The notes under the pieces are model-generated. The model searched no databases. It saw nothing but the letters and a program-made list of their open reading frames with translations, and was not told the DNA's origin. Of a DNA stretch of 38,028 nt, positions 22,620-30,539 are shown in pieces. The translations under genes were made by a program, and so were the position numbers. Each line of letters begins with the position of its first letter. The stretch's first letter is position 1. This DNA comes from an uncultured Bacteroidales bacterium (GTDB lineage: Bacteria > Bacteroidota > Bacteroidia > Bacteroidales > WCHB1-69): positions 1 to 38,028 of the forward strand of contig CAJOKR010000032.1 in the NCBI GenBank assembly GCA_905235135.1, given 5' to 3'.

Positions 22620-23461
22620 AAATCACAGAACAAGTTAAAGAATTGATAGCGTTAACGTTGCGCGAAGATATCGGCAACGGTGACCACTCTTCGCTCTCCT
22701 GCATCCCCGCAGAGGCTCAGGGCGACATGAAGTTGCTCATCAAACAAGACGGCGTGCTGGCCGGTGTGGATGTGGCCCGTGAGGTGCTGCGTCAAGTTGA
22801 TGAGAACATCCGTATGGAGCTGCTGCTGCCCGATGGCACGTTGGTGCATAAAGGCGACATCGCGTTTACCCTGCACGGTTCGTCCCGCAACATGCTGACT
22901 GCCGAGCGCACTCTGCTCAACTTCATGCAGCGAATGAGCGGTATAGCCACCACCACGCACGAATACGTTGATCTGGTGAAAGATACGAACGTCACCCTGC
23001 TCGACACCCGCAAAACGACCCCCAACATGCGCATCTTCGAAAAGTATGCCGTGACCGTCGGCGGGGCGCAGAACCACCGTTTCGGGCTCTTCGACATGAT
23101 GATGCTCAAAGACAACCACATCGACTTTGCAGGCGGTATTGAAAAGGCCATTGATGCGGCGAACAAGTATCTGAAGGACAACAACATGCAGCTCAACATT
23201 GAGATTGAGACCCGTAGTTTGGACGATGTGCGGCGCGTGCTCGAACATGGCGGGGTGCAGCGTATCATGTTCGATAATTTCACCCCCGACCAAATTCGCG
23301 AGGGCGTGAAAATGGTGGATCACCGTATGGAAACCGAAGCTTCCGGCGGCATCGTGAAGGAGACCCTCCACGACTATGCTGTTACCGGTGTCGATTTCAT
23401 CTCCGTCGGTGCTTTCACCCACCAAATCAAAAGCTTGGACATGAGCCTCAAAGCACTTTGA
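22616..23461 (+). CDS. nadC: Nicotinate-nucleotide pyrophosphorylase (carboxylating)
   Basis: Converts quinolinate and PRPP to nicotinate mononucleotide, the last step of de novo NAD precursor synthesis. It is 281 residues from the ATG at 22616, whose A-T-G-A overlaps the stop of the preceding lipoprotein. Signature stretches are LREDIGNGDHSS at the N-terminus, ERTLLNFMQRMSGIAT, LDTRKTTPNMRIFEKYAVTVGGAQNHRFGL, MLKDNH, and IMFDNFTPDQIREGV. nadA and nadB are not in the window. Confidence 0.95.
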   Translation: MKITEQVKELIALTLREDIGNGDHSSLSCIPAEAQGDMKLLIKQDGVLAGVDVAREVLRQVDENIRMELLLPDGTLVHKGDIAFTLHGSSRNMLTAERTLLNFMQRMSGIATTTHEYVDLVKDTNVTLLDTRKTTPNMRIFEKYAVTVGGAQNHRFGLFDMMMLKDNHIDFAGGIEKAIDAANKYLKDNNMQLNIEIETRSLDDVRRVLEHGGVQRIMFDNFTPDQIREGVKMVDHRMETEASGGIVKETLHDYAVTGVDFISVGAFTHQIKSLDMSLKAL

Positions 23462-23491
23462 ACATTGAACATTGAACTTTGACTGTTAGTG

Positions 23492-24487
23492 ATGAAGCGG
23501 TTTTTCCGATATTGGAAACTGAAATTCCTGCAATGGAGCAATGACCTGGAGCGCATTCCGGGTTTCGGGAAGCTTGTGGCCAAATCGAAGACGATTTCGC
23601 TGCCCGGCTTGCAGAAAGTGCCGCTTTACGACGTGATGCTGTTCTTCGGACAGTCGATGAGCAAAGGCGTGGTGTTCCAGCGGGCGGCAGCCATCACCTA
23701 CCGCGTGTTCGTGGCCGTAATCCCGATGATCATCGCTCTCTTCTCCGCCATCGCTTTCTTGGGGGAGGACTTCCGCAATACCCTGATTTCGCTCCTGCAG
23801 TCCGTAGTGCCACCATACGCCTGGCCTGCGGTCGAAGGGGTGATCACCGACGTGGTGATGCGGCAGAATGGAACTTTGTCGTCCCTCATGTTCGTCACCG
23901 GCGTCTATTTCACCATCGTCTGCATCATGGGTATCTTGGCCGCCATGACCACCTCCTATTTCAACGAAGGCAAACGTAACTTCATACAACAGATTAAGTT
24001 AAGTGCCATGTTGATGATTTTGACCTTCATCATCATCGTCTTCGTGGCCAGCTTTTTCATTTTAGCATCCTTGGCGGTGGACTACGTCGAAACCAACTTC
24101 ATCAATAACCCCGATCTCTATGCATTCTTCGTAAACTTCCTGAAATGGATCCTGATTTTCACCGCGGTCTATTTCCTGATCAGCATTTTCTACTACTTAG
24201 CGCCTGTGAAGCGCGGCGACTACCGCTTCTTCTCCGCCGGTTCCTCCATCTGCACCCTGCTGCTGGTGATTTTGCTTTGGATTATGAACGTCTATTTCTC
24301 CAATTTCTCCAACTACAACCTCATTTACGGTTCCTTGGGCGCCCTGTTCGCCATCCTGCTGTGGATTAACTGGAGCTCCACGATTTTCCTGATGTGTTTC
24401 GACCTGAATGTCAGCATCGCGAAAGCCAAAAGCGAGAACAAGCGGCTGAGCGAGCATTTAGAAGAAGAATCTACTGATTTGCAATAA
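23492..24487 (+). CDS. YihY/BrkB family inner-membrane protein
   Basis: This polytopic membrane protein of about 331 residues belongs to the YihY/UPF0761 family (once annotated as ribonuclease BN); the molecular role is unknown. The start is ATG 23492; a GTG directly before it is also open. The family pattern QRAAAITYRVFVAVIPMIIALFSAIAF is visible near residue 62, followed by further membrane segments (about 128-150, 165-195, 215-240, 250-275, 282-305). The loop YYLAPVKRGDYRF and the motif LIYGSLGALFAILLWINWSS near the end are characteristic. It lies 30 bases after nadC, behind a short simple repeat (GAACATTGAACATTGAAC). Confidence 0.88.
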   Translation: MKRFFRYWKLKFLQWSNDLERIPGFGKLVAKSKTISLPGLQKVPLYDVMLFFGQSMSKGVVFQRAAAITYRVFVAVIPMIIALFSAIAFLGEDFRNTLISLLQSVVPPYAWPAVEGVITDVVMRQNGTLSSLMFVTGVYFTIVCIMGILAAMTTSYFNEGKRNFIQQIKLSAMLMILTFIIIVFVASFFILASLAVDYVETNFINNPDLYAFFVNFLKWILIFTAVYFLISIFYYLAPVKRGDYRFFSAGSSICTLLLVILLWIMNVYFSNFSNYNLIYGSLGALFAILLWINWSSTIFLMCFDLNVSIAKAKSENKRLSEHLEEESTDLQ

Positions 24488-24514
24488 GATAATACACCTT
24501 AAAAAATAACAGTT

Positions 24515-24907
24515 ATGGATTTCGATACAATACTATATATATTGTTGATGGTCGGGTGGCTCGGGTTCACCATTCTCAAAAACCTGAAGAAAGACGAGGC
24601 AGAACGTTCCGCACATAAGAACAAGCAACGTCCAATCGTGGTGGAAACTTCCGACAATGACGAGAATTTCACCCCGAAGAAGGAAACCCCTCGCTATTCC
24701 GCACCGCAGTCACCGAAGCAGGACGAGTATTTCTCCTACGAGACCATGAGCGACCGCGACTTCGAGCAGGCGTTTTCCAACAACGTGGAAGAGAACGAAC
24801 ATATCGCTGCCGCCGCTGCTCCACATTCCGCCATCCACCTCAACATGGATGAGGAGGAGGTTTATAAAGGGATTGTGTGGTCGGAGATTCTGAATCGGAA
24901 GTATTGA
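24515..24907 (+). CDS. Small membrane-anchored protein of unknown function
   Basis: This 130-residue protein has one N-terminal membrane segment (MDFDTILYILLMVGWLGFTIL), then a basic stretch (KNLKKDEAERSAHKNKQRP) and an acidic, low-complexity middle. A short conserved-looking C-terminus (EEEVYKGIVWSEILNRKY) resembles the tail of small proteins I associate with Bacteroidota. By the positive-inside rule the tail should be cytoplasmic. It follows the YihY gene by 27 bases and ends at an inverted repeat. Confidence 0.75.
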   Translation: MDFDTILYILLMVGWLGFTILKNLKKDEAERSAHKNKQRPIVVETSDNDENFTPKKETPRYSAPQSPKQDEYFSYETMSDRDFEQAFSNNVEENEHIAAAAAPHSAIHLNMDEEEVYKGIVWSEILNRKY

Positions 24908-24968
24908 GACTTAAGACTTGAGACTTGAGACTTAAGACTTAAAAAAGTCCTAAGTCTCAAGTCTTAAG
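24908..24968. terminator. Long inverted repeat between convergent genes
   Basis: CTTAAGACTTGAGACTT (24910-24926) pairs with AAGTCTCAAGTCTTAAG (24952-24968) around an A-rich loop containing further GACTT units. It separates the plus-strand small membrane protein from the minus-strand lipoprotein gene, so it can act as a bidirectional terminator. It is built from the same GAGACTT simple repeat seen at 20441. Confidence 0.65.
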
Positions 24969-24986
24969 CTCCAACAAAAAAAGAAA

Positions 24987-26627
24987 TTATTTAGAAATAA
25001 AAACCTCTAAATCATTTAAATTTGAAGGATTAATGATAAGGTCAAAAACAATATTCTGTTTTGATGAGTCCAACTCCATACAACGTAAATTAATCCAATT
25101 GCGGAAATAAATTCGGTATTCGTTAGTAGTATCGCAAAAAATAGGCAATTGATTAATCTTTGGTGTTGAACTATTGAAATCCGTTCCTGTCAAAGTATAA
25201 AAATCCTTTATTTGAGACAGATCGTCATTGATGAGAATTATGGCCGTTTTATTGTCTAATACTTGCCGTTTATACTGCTTGAGCGTTTGTGCATAAATAG
25301 GGACACATGCAGGACATGAAGAGGCTGGTATAACAACAAATTTTCGGTGATTTATGAAATCAGCCCCCAGTATCTTTTTTAAATATTGTACGAAAGCCTC
25401 ACTTTTTGATAATTTAGGGTATGCTTTGTTGTAACGAGCACGTCTTTCCCTTACTTGGTTGAATAAGTTTTCTTTCTGTCCCTTTTCAATCCTATATGTA
25501 AAATAAGTGTATGTTAAGGTGGGTTGGTTTCTTTTGTAAAGGAGAAAACCTTTTTTATGTGGAATAATTCTCGAAGAATAACCCTCGGGCAATATTCCTT
25601 CGCCAATCTTTTTCATATCTTCATCTATAATAACAAAACTATATATAAAATTCGAAGGTTGGATTGCAAAAGGTCCATCAATCGTGTCACATTTAATTTT
25701 AGCTGTCCAATATAAGAGGTGATTTGTGGAATCGTAAAATATCTTTTCATATTGAGAACGATAAGGATCCATTTGGTCGTCGTCTTCCTTAAGAGAATAG
25801 GGCTGGATGGTGTCAATGGTATGAAAAGAGATGCTTTGTGTGGATATGTGTTCAGTTCGCATATTGTATTTATACAGTTTTGGTTCTGAGCCGAAAAACA
25901 CATACACATTATCTCCTGCCTCTACACCACAAGGGTATTTGTAATACAACCCCCAATAATAATTTGGAGGAGCAGGAGTTTGGCCAATTGGTAACTTATG
26001 ACATTGTTTTGTTCTCAAATTCACGACACCGAGAAGGCTGTCGTTTGGTAGTCCGGGGAACATATTGCCCCAATGTTGCATTGGAATAACGATTTTATCA
26101 TATTTACACACCAAAGGAAACTTTGTGAATGTCACAAACAACCTTTCGGGGTCTTTTATGTCAGGATTATTATGGGTTTTAACAGGGAAAGCATCTAATG
26201 GTATTGTATCCAAAATGTTTTTATTTCTATCAACAACTAATAGGATTCCATCGTGAAAGTTACGTTCGTAGGACGGATTTAAGGCCAAAAGAATAGTGTC
26301 TTGCGAAAGGAAGCGGAATGCTTGAATATTTGTTTGAGGATTTAATTTGAAATCCACAGAATCTAACAGAATAGAATCCGACACATTATAAAGTACGTAT
26401 TGAAACGATGGCCATCGCAATCCACATGAAAACATTCGTTCGTTTTCATCAAAATAATCTATTGAAAGTCCAAAAAAAGGACTTCCTCTCTCGTCGTTTT
26501 TATCAAGAACTATGTCATACTCCTTGTTAAGAACTATCAAATCGGTCGTTTTATCAAATGATCTACAGGAAGTAATAACTAAACACACAAACACTACAAT
26601 AGAATAATAAAATATATTTGCTTTCAT
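24987..26627 (-). CDS. DUF4221-like propeller lipoprotein with thioredoxin-like CPAC motif
   Basis: This is an approximately 546-residue lipoprotein from the ATG at 26627 (MKANIFYYSIVVFVCLVITSC, lipidation Cys). A start 21 bases upstream is open but lacks a clean signal peptide. Residues about 40-400 show repeated strand patterns, as in the DUF4221 beta-propeller-like lipoproteins of Bacteroidales (assignment from memory, moderate confidence). The C-terminal part contains FVVIPASSCPACVPIYAQTLKQY followed by AIILINDD, a thioredoxin/TlpA-like C-x-x-C setting. The start codon overlaps the stop of the preceding lipoprotein gene (ATGA), so the two are translationally coupled. It could act on thiols of its Cys-rich neighbours; that is inference. 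Confidence 0.75.
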   Translation of the reverse strand: MKANIFYYSIVVFVCLVITSCRSFDKTTDLIVLNKEYDIVLDKNDERGSPFFGLSIDYFDENERMFSCGLRWPSFQYVLYNVSDSILLDSVDFKLNPQTNIQAFRFLSQDTILLALNPSYERNFHDGILLVVDRNKNILDTIPLDAFPVKTHNNPDIKDPERLFVTFTKFPLVCKYDKIVIPMQHWGNMFPGLPNDSLLGVVNLRTKQCHKLPIGQTPAPPNYYWGLYYKYPCGVEAGDNVYVFFGSEPKLYKYNMRTEHISTQSISFHTIDTIQPYSLKEDDDQMDPYRSQYEKIFYDSTNHLLYWTAKIKCDTIDGPFAIQPSNFIYSFVIIDEDMKKIGEGILPEGYSSRIIPHKKGFLLYKRNQPTLTYTYFTYRIEKGQKENLFNQVRERRARYNKAYPKLSKSEAFVQYLKKILGADFINHRKFVVIPASSCPACVPIYAQTLKQYKRQVLDNKTAIILINDDLSQIKDFYTLTGTDFNSSTPKINQLPIFCDTTNEYRIYFRNWINLRCMELDSSKQNIVFDLIINPSNLNDLEVFISK

Positions 26628-27070
26628 TGTTCTTGAGTTATCTGACATATTATTATTGAAACACCACCTTGGTCATCCAATACGACTCTACAAGCATTTC
26701 CAGAACTCTCGCACACTATACCATTGCGATCAGGATATGTGTAATATTTTAAATCACATTCGTCAGCAGCATGAGCTAAGTATGGATTTCGCCAATCGTA
26801 ACCAACAACAAGAAAGGACTTATCTTCATTTGAATAATAAGACACTAAATCATATCTTTCTGGAAGATAAGAATATAGCTCGTCTGAAATAATCTGTTCT
26901 TCGTAACCCAAAGAATCAAGTTGTGAAACAACTGTACAATACTCAGGGAAACCACTATTGGGATTATCTGTTTGAATGTGGGATTTCGTATCGTAGCAAT
27001 CTATACAACTACTGACACAGGCCGCAATTGTGAGAACGGCAAAACAATAAAGGGGGAAAAAACGTTTCAT
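26624..27070 (-). CDS. Small Cys-motif lipoprotein
   Basis: This is a 148-residue lipoprotein; the signal peptide MKRFFPLYCFAVLTIAACVSSC has alternative Cys residues for lipidation. The C-terminal half carries ADECDLKYYTYPD, then C-x-S-S-G-N-A-C-R-V, then SIIICQ and ends QEQ. The neighbour at 27083-27552 has AGECNKIYTPIYD, C-x-G-E-G-N-T-C-H-V and IRCTIFVCEQ in the same order, so the two are paralogues. The cassette-1 lipoprotein at 155-679 shares the core of the motif. The gene overlaps the CPAC lipoprotein gene by 4 bases. Function is unknown; the Cys pattern suggests disulfide bonds in a secreted domain. Confidence 0.78.
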   Translation of the reverse strand: MKRFFPLYCFAVLTIAACVSSCIDCYDTKSHIQTDNPNSGFPEYCTVVSQLDSLGYEEQIISDELYSYLPERYDLVSYYSNEDKSFLVVGYDWRNPYLAHAADECDLKYYTYPDRNGIVCESSGNACRVVLDDQGGVSIIICQITQEQ

Positions 27071-27082
27071 ATATAAGATTAA

Positions 27083-27552
27083 TTATTGTTCACATACAAA
27101 AATTGTACATCTAATAAAACCAGGTCCAATCACATAGCATTCAACGTGACAGGTATTGCCCTCCCCTAAACATTCATATCTTATGATTTTTGTTTTATCA
27201 TCTTCATCATAAATAGGGGTGTAAATCTTGTTACATTCACCCGCAGCTCGAGAATAAGAACACGAATCTTCATACAGCACAACCACACTATAGTCATCCA
27301 TTTTTTTAAAACCATCCATTTTTTAAAACCAGGGGAAATGTTACTCATTATTTCGGAGTCGGTTGACTCATCTGTCGATTCCTCATACCCTTCTTCAAGC
27401 ATAAAACTAATCAAATCGTCAAAAGTTGGTTTATATTCTTGTAGGGTAGATCTTTGCTCCATTGGATACATGGATTCATTGAGTTCTTTTTTACATGAAA
27501 CAAGCGCTATGGCTACGAAAAGACACAAGACAATAACAGGCTTCATATTCAT
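27083..27552 (-). pseudogene. Small Cys-motif lipoprotein, frameshifted by a 17-bp duplication
   Basis: The N-terminal part starts at ATG 27552 or 27546 (MKPVIVLCLFVAIALVSC, lipobox ALVSC) and reads to ...SNISPGFKK. A 17-bp tandem duplication at 27296-27330 then shifts the frame; removing one unit restores ISPGFKKMDDYSVVVLYEDSC...AAGECNKIY...ECLGEGNTCHVEC to the stop at 27083. Repaired length is about 150 residues, similar to the paralogue at 26624-27070. The C-terminal half alone is still open and starts at an ATG inside the duplication, but it has no signal peptide. Possible phase variation or a simple null allele. Confidence 0.78.
27296..27330. repeat. 17/18-bp tandem duplication inside lipoprotein gene
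   Basis: ATCCATTTTTTTAAAACC (27296-27313, seven T) is followed by ATCCATTTTTTAAAACC (27314-27330, six T). The extra unit, not a multiple of three, breaks the reading frame of the Cys-motif lipoprotein. Confidence 0.9.
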
Positions 27553-27644
27553 AACAAAACGATACAAGCTCTTGAAAAAAAACTCACTCTCTCCATGCAG
27601 GAAGAGCCTTTTACCTACATTTCGAATGTATAAAAATGATTCGG

Positions 27645-27652
27645 CAAATATA
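27645..27652 (-). promoter_or_regulatory. -7 box for the Cys-motif lipoprotein block (TATATTTG)
   Basis: The minus strand reads ATTATATTTGCCGAATC about 95 bases before the start at 27552 and matches TAnnTTTG. It could drive the broken lipoprotein, its paralogue and the CPAC lipoprotein as one unit, since gaps are 12 bases or less. Confidence 0.5.
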
Positions 27653-27724
27653 ATCATTTTATTAATTGGTTAGATTGTCCACGATTTTTTTCTAAAAAAT
27701 ATGCCGACATTGAAACACCATTTG

Positions 27725-27758
27725 AAAAAAAAAGGGAACCACACGGATTCCCTTTTTT
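27725..27758. terminator. Bidirectional intrinsic terminator after tonB
   Basis: A run of A, then GGGAA, a 9-base loop, TTCCC and a run of T forms a hairpin with U-tracts in both directions. It ends tonB transcription (minus strand, stop at 27782). Confidence 0.85.
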
Positions 27759-27781
27759 GTTTCGTAAAGCCTCAGACGGAA

Positions 27782-28471
27782 TTATTGTCTGAACGTAACA
27801 GGCACTTGGTAGAAGCAGCGGACGGGCTTGCCCATGTTCTTACCGGGTTTCCATTTCGGCATTGCCATGACACCGCGGACAGCTTCCTTGTCGCACTCGG
27901 GAAACAACGGAACTTTGACCTTGGCGTTACTCACACGGCCATCCTTCTCGACGACGAACTCGATCAGCACGGTACCGGTGATACCATTGTTACGAGCCAC
28001 CTCAGGATATTGGATCTCGCGGGTCAGGAAGGCGTTAAGGGCCTCAGGACCGCCGGGGAATTCCGGCATTTCCTCCGTCCATTGCACGGGCGGTTCATCT
28101 TCACCAACTTCCTCCACAATTTCGACTTCCTCATCGCTGAAATCAGCAATGGCTTCTTCCTGGTCAAACTCAACGGAGAAGTCAAGATCGGTGTTGACCT
28201 TGATGTTATCCTCCACGATGTTGAGCACCACCTCCTGCTGTTGTTGAGGTTGTTCTTGTGGGGGCGGAGGAGTCTGGTCGGTGGCGATGACATCATCATC
28301 GACAACGGTGATAAAATCATCATCCGGCAACTCCATCGTGGGAGCCTTGTCTTCGTTCGCGAAAAGCTCGAAGCCGGCGTAGATGAGGGCTAAAACTACG
28401 GCAAATCCGACAAGAAGGAACAAGCCACGCTTGTTTTCCAAGTTTCCTTTGTCTGTTTTCTTTGCAATCAT
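27782..28471 (-). CDS. tonB: TonB family energy-transducing protein
   Basis: A 229-residue TonB-like protein that couples the ExbB/ExbD proton motor to outer-membrane receptors. The N-terminal transmembrane segment spans about residues 16-38 (GLFLLVGFAVVLALIYAGFELF). An Asp/Glu-rich periplasmic spacer with TPPPPQEQPQQQQ follows, and the TonB C-terminal domain spans about 145-229 (FPGGPEALNAFL, IQYPEVARNNGITGTVLIEFVVEKDG, MPKWKPGKNMGKPV, ending in QVPVTFRQ). Neither exbBD nor a SusC-type receptor is adjacent. Its -7 box is at 28515-28522 and a terminator follows. Confidence 0.93.
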   Translation of the reverse strand: MIAKKTDKGNLENKRGLFLLVGFAVVLALIYAGFELFANEDKAPTMELPDDDFITVVDDDVIATDQTPPPPQEQPQQQQEVVLNIVEDNIKVNTDLDFSVEFDQEEAIADFSDEEVEIVEEVGEDEPPVQWTEEMPEFPGGPEALNAFLTREIQYPEVARNNGITGTVLIEFVVEKDGRVSNAKVKVPLFPECDKEAVRGVMAMPKWKPGKNMGKPVRCFYQVPVTFRQ

Positions 28472-28514
28472 AACTTTATGTTTTTAACGTTAAAATACTC
28501 TTTTAATCGGTCCG

Positions 28515-28522
28515 CAAAAATA
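28515..28522 (-). promoter_or_regulatory. -7 box for tonB (TATTTTTG)
   Basis: The minus strand reads GAGTATTTTTGCGGACC, 44 bases before the tonB ATG, and matches TAnnTTTG. Confidence 0.5.
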
Positions 28523-28619
28523 CTCTTTTTTTTGATATGAACGTCAGGTGTTGAAAATTTATTGTGCTTGTGGTATTTTATTGTTTTCCGTATGCAAGCA
28601 ATTCACGGACACTTGGGTT

Positions 28620-29819
28620 TTATAACTGCCCCCGATAGAGCGAAGGGCTGTTCTTTTTGCGTAACAAGAGGCAGAGGTGAGCACTGTCTTCGTAGCGGTT
28701 GTTCATCAAGAAGTAACCATCGTTGTTAGGAGTTGTGACGATAGTGCCACGAGAGGTGGAAGTCTCTCGGGTAAGGGTATTTGAATGGGTAGTGATGGTC
28801 GTGATATAGACCGAATCAAACTTATCCTCCAACAAATCTTCGTTGGTTTTCTTCTTATTAATCTTTTGTGGTTTGTGGATCCACTCGCTGATGGTTGAGG
28901 CTTCGCTTTCATTCATCTGTCTGCTGATGAACACCTTAATCTCCTTATAACGGTCGAGTTCTGTGATATTGTAGAATTCCAGAATCTCGAAGGCGTGCTT
29001 GGCTGCAGGAATGTTCAAGCACATGTTTTCAGGCAACTGGCCGTGGATGTTTACTTCATCGACCAAAGCCTTGAGAATGTCTATGGTGGAGATTTCAAGG
29101 AGATCGACCTGATTGAGGATGTTTCTGCGCTGGTTGGCAAATTGGGGTAGGAGGTTATCGTCGAGATAGTCGTTGATGGCCTTTGGGGGCAGGTTGCCAA
29201 ACTCAAAATGATAGCGGATGCGACCGGGACGGCCCAACAGATTGTCGTTGAGCGTTAACTGATTGGTGGTTAAGATGTAGAGTTTTCGAGTTTGGTTATA
29301 GACACCATCAATCAAGCGTAAGAGAACATCGTCGTCTTCGCCTTTCTTGAAGGTCTTTTCTGCCTCGTCAATGAACACGATGCACTCGAAACAAAGCGAC
29401 TGTAGGAAGTTGACTAGGCCCTCGTACGGATATTGCACGATGACTACGGGCAGATCGAGTGCATTGCAGAGCAGTTTCGCTGACAACGTTTTGCCTGTTC
29501 CTTTCAGACCATTGAAGATAACGCCCAAGTTTTTCTCGCCTTTGACGAATACGTCTGATTTCCATGTCTTTTTGATTGTCTTCAGCATCTCATCGCAGCC
29601 CAGTTCGTAAATCTTGAAGTTGAACTCGAAAGTGTCGGCAATCCTTTGAAGTCCCAGTCTTGCATCCATTGGGTTGGGTGATTTCACCACGTTGAAGATA
29701 CCATTACCAGGTGTTTTTAATAATACGGTATCACCGCTGATTGGAAAGTAGATTCCACCTTCATTCACCCACTTCTGGCGGGTGAAGTCGGTGTCGTTGA
29801 TGTTTGTTCGTTGTTCCAT
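28620..29819 (-). CDS. AAA+ ATPase of an accessory module
   Basis: This is a 399-residue AAA+ protein. Walker A is GLKGTGKTLSAKLL (about 105-118), Walker B is CIVFIDEAEKTF (about 145-156), sensor 1 is LYILTTNQ, and an arginine-finger-like LLGRPGRIRYHFEF follows. The N-terminal domain (about 1-95) is not recognised. The C-terminal about 90 residues contain Ser/Thr-rich sequence and end in LCLLLRKKNSPSLYRGQL. The fold is that of remodelling ATPases acting on proteins; the target is unknown. It is preceded at 2 bases by a truncated ORF and further upstream by two hypothetical genes in the same direction, which looks like a mobile or defence-type module. No promoter box was seen. Confidence 0.85.
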   Translation of the reverse strand: MEQRTNINDTDFTRQKWVNEGGIYFPISGDTVLLKTPGNGIFNVVKSPNPMDARLGLQRIADTFEFNFKIYELGCDEMLKTIKKTWKSDVFVKGEKNLGVIFNGLKGTGKTLSAKLLCNALDLPVVIVQYPYEGLVNFLQSLCFECIVFIDEAEKTFKKGEDDDVLLRLIDGVYNQTRKLYILTTNQLTLNDNLLGRPGRIRYHFEFGNLPPKAINDYLDDNLLPQFANQRRNILNQVDLLEISTIDILKALVDEVNIHGQLPENMCLNIPAAKHAFEILEFYNITELDRYKEIKVFISRQMNESEASTISEWIHKPQKINKKKTNEDLLEDKFDSVYITTITTHSNTLTRETSTSRGTIVTTPNNDGYFLMNNRYEDSAHLCLLLRKKNSPSLYRGQL

Positions 29820-29821
29820 AA

Positions 29822-29989
29822 TTACTTGTTGTTACTTAATCTCTTATTGAACTGCTTGAGGAACTTCTCGTGCTCCTCGTAGTACTCATAATAATGCTGA
29901 CCGAAACTGTTTATGCCATCGAGTGCTTCTTCGGTGAAGATGTTCTCGTAAGGGATGCCGAGGGCATGGAAGAAGTTCTCCAACTCATT
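29822..29989 (-). pseudogene. Truncated gene remnant upstream of the AAA+ ATPase
   Basis: Minus-strand translation gives a credible protein tail (NELENFFHALGIPYENIF, EEALDGINSFGQHYYEYY, EEHEKFLKQFNKRLSNNK) ending in TAA at 29822-29824, 2 bases before the ATPase ATG. It is closed upstream by TAA at 29990-29992 and has no ATG in frame; a TTG at residue 3 is the only start-like codon. It is most likely the last 55 codons of a larger partner gene of the ATPase, the rest having been deleted. Confidence 0.65.
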
Positions 29990-30034
29990 TTAAAATTTTG
30001 CACAGTTTTGATGTTATTATGTTCCGTACTTCTG

Positions 30035-30520
30035 CTATCTTGATGCATATATTTCGAAATCATCGTCTGCCGAAATCAAGTGTTGTAGGAAATCCAGTGT
30101 GAATGCGCGCAACTGATCGTAATTGCCCCAGCCATTGTCTGGATTCAGCGGCAGTAGTTCTTCTTTGTGAGCTCGCAAATATAGATATCCCTTCAGCACG
30201 AATTCCCGATAGCCAGGCGAGCCCGCCGTTGCAAAACCGTGCTCGTCTGGTCGCCACAGTAAATCATAGAGCGTCAGTTCCACACCCTCGATAGGGACCT
30301 CTGAGGCCATCTCGTTCATGTTATGCGTGATGTTCCCGTGCCAAAAATCCCCGTCTTCATATTCATGAACCGAAATATGCGAAAGGTCTGCGTCTGGAAA
30401 ATGCGAGCGCACTTCTTCCATTGTCTTTAGTTCAACTGTCTGTCCGTTCTCTCGGACATAGACACCCGTTCCACGCTTGCGGATAGGTGTTTTTGATGTG
30501 ATGTACAAATCTAAGCTCAT
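30035..30520 (-). CDS. Hypothetical protein (MSLDLYITSKTP type)
   Basis: This is a 161-residue soluble protein with no signal peptide or membrane segment. It starts MSLDLYITSKTPIRKRGTGV and contains ELKTMEEVRSHFPDADLSH, HNMNEMASEVPIEG, LYDLLWRPDEHGFATAG and a C-terminal DDDFEIYAS. I recall similar short proteins in phage and plasmid-like regions of Bacteroidota, but cannot name a family. It lies 19 bases after the 557-residue-frame hypothetical gene, so the two are probably co-transcribed. Confidence 0.75.
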   Translation of the reverse strand: MSLDLYITSKTPIRKRGTGVYVRENGQTVELKTMEEVRSHFPDADLSHISVHEYEDGDFWHGNITHNMNEMASEVPIEGVELTLYDLLWRPDEHGFATAGSPGYREFVLKGYLYLRAHKEELLPLNPDNGWGNYDQLRAFTLDFLQHLISADDDFEIYASR

Positions 30521-30539
30521 TGTTCCTCTGTGTTAATGA

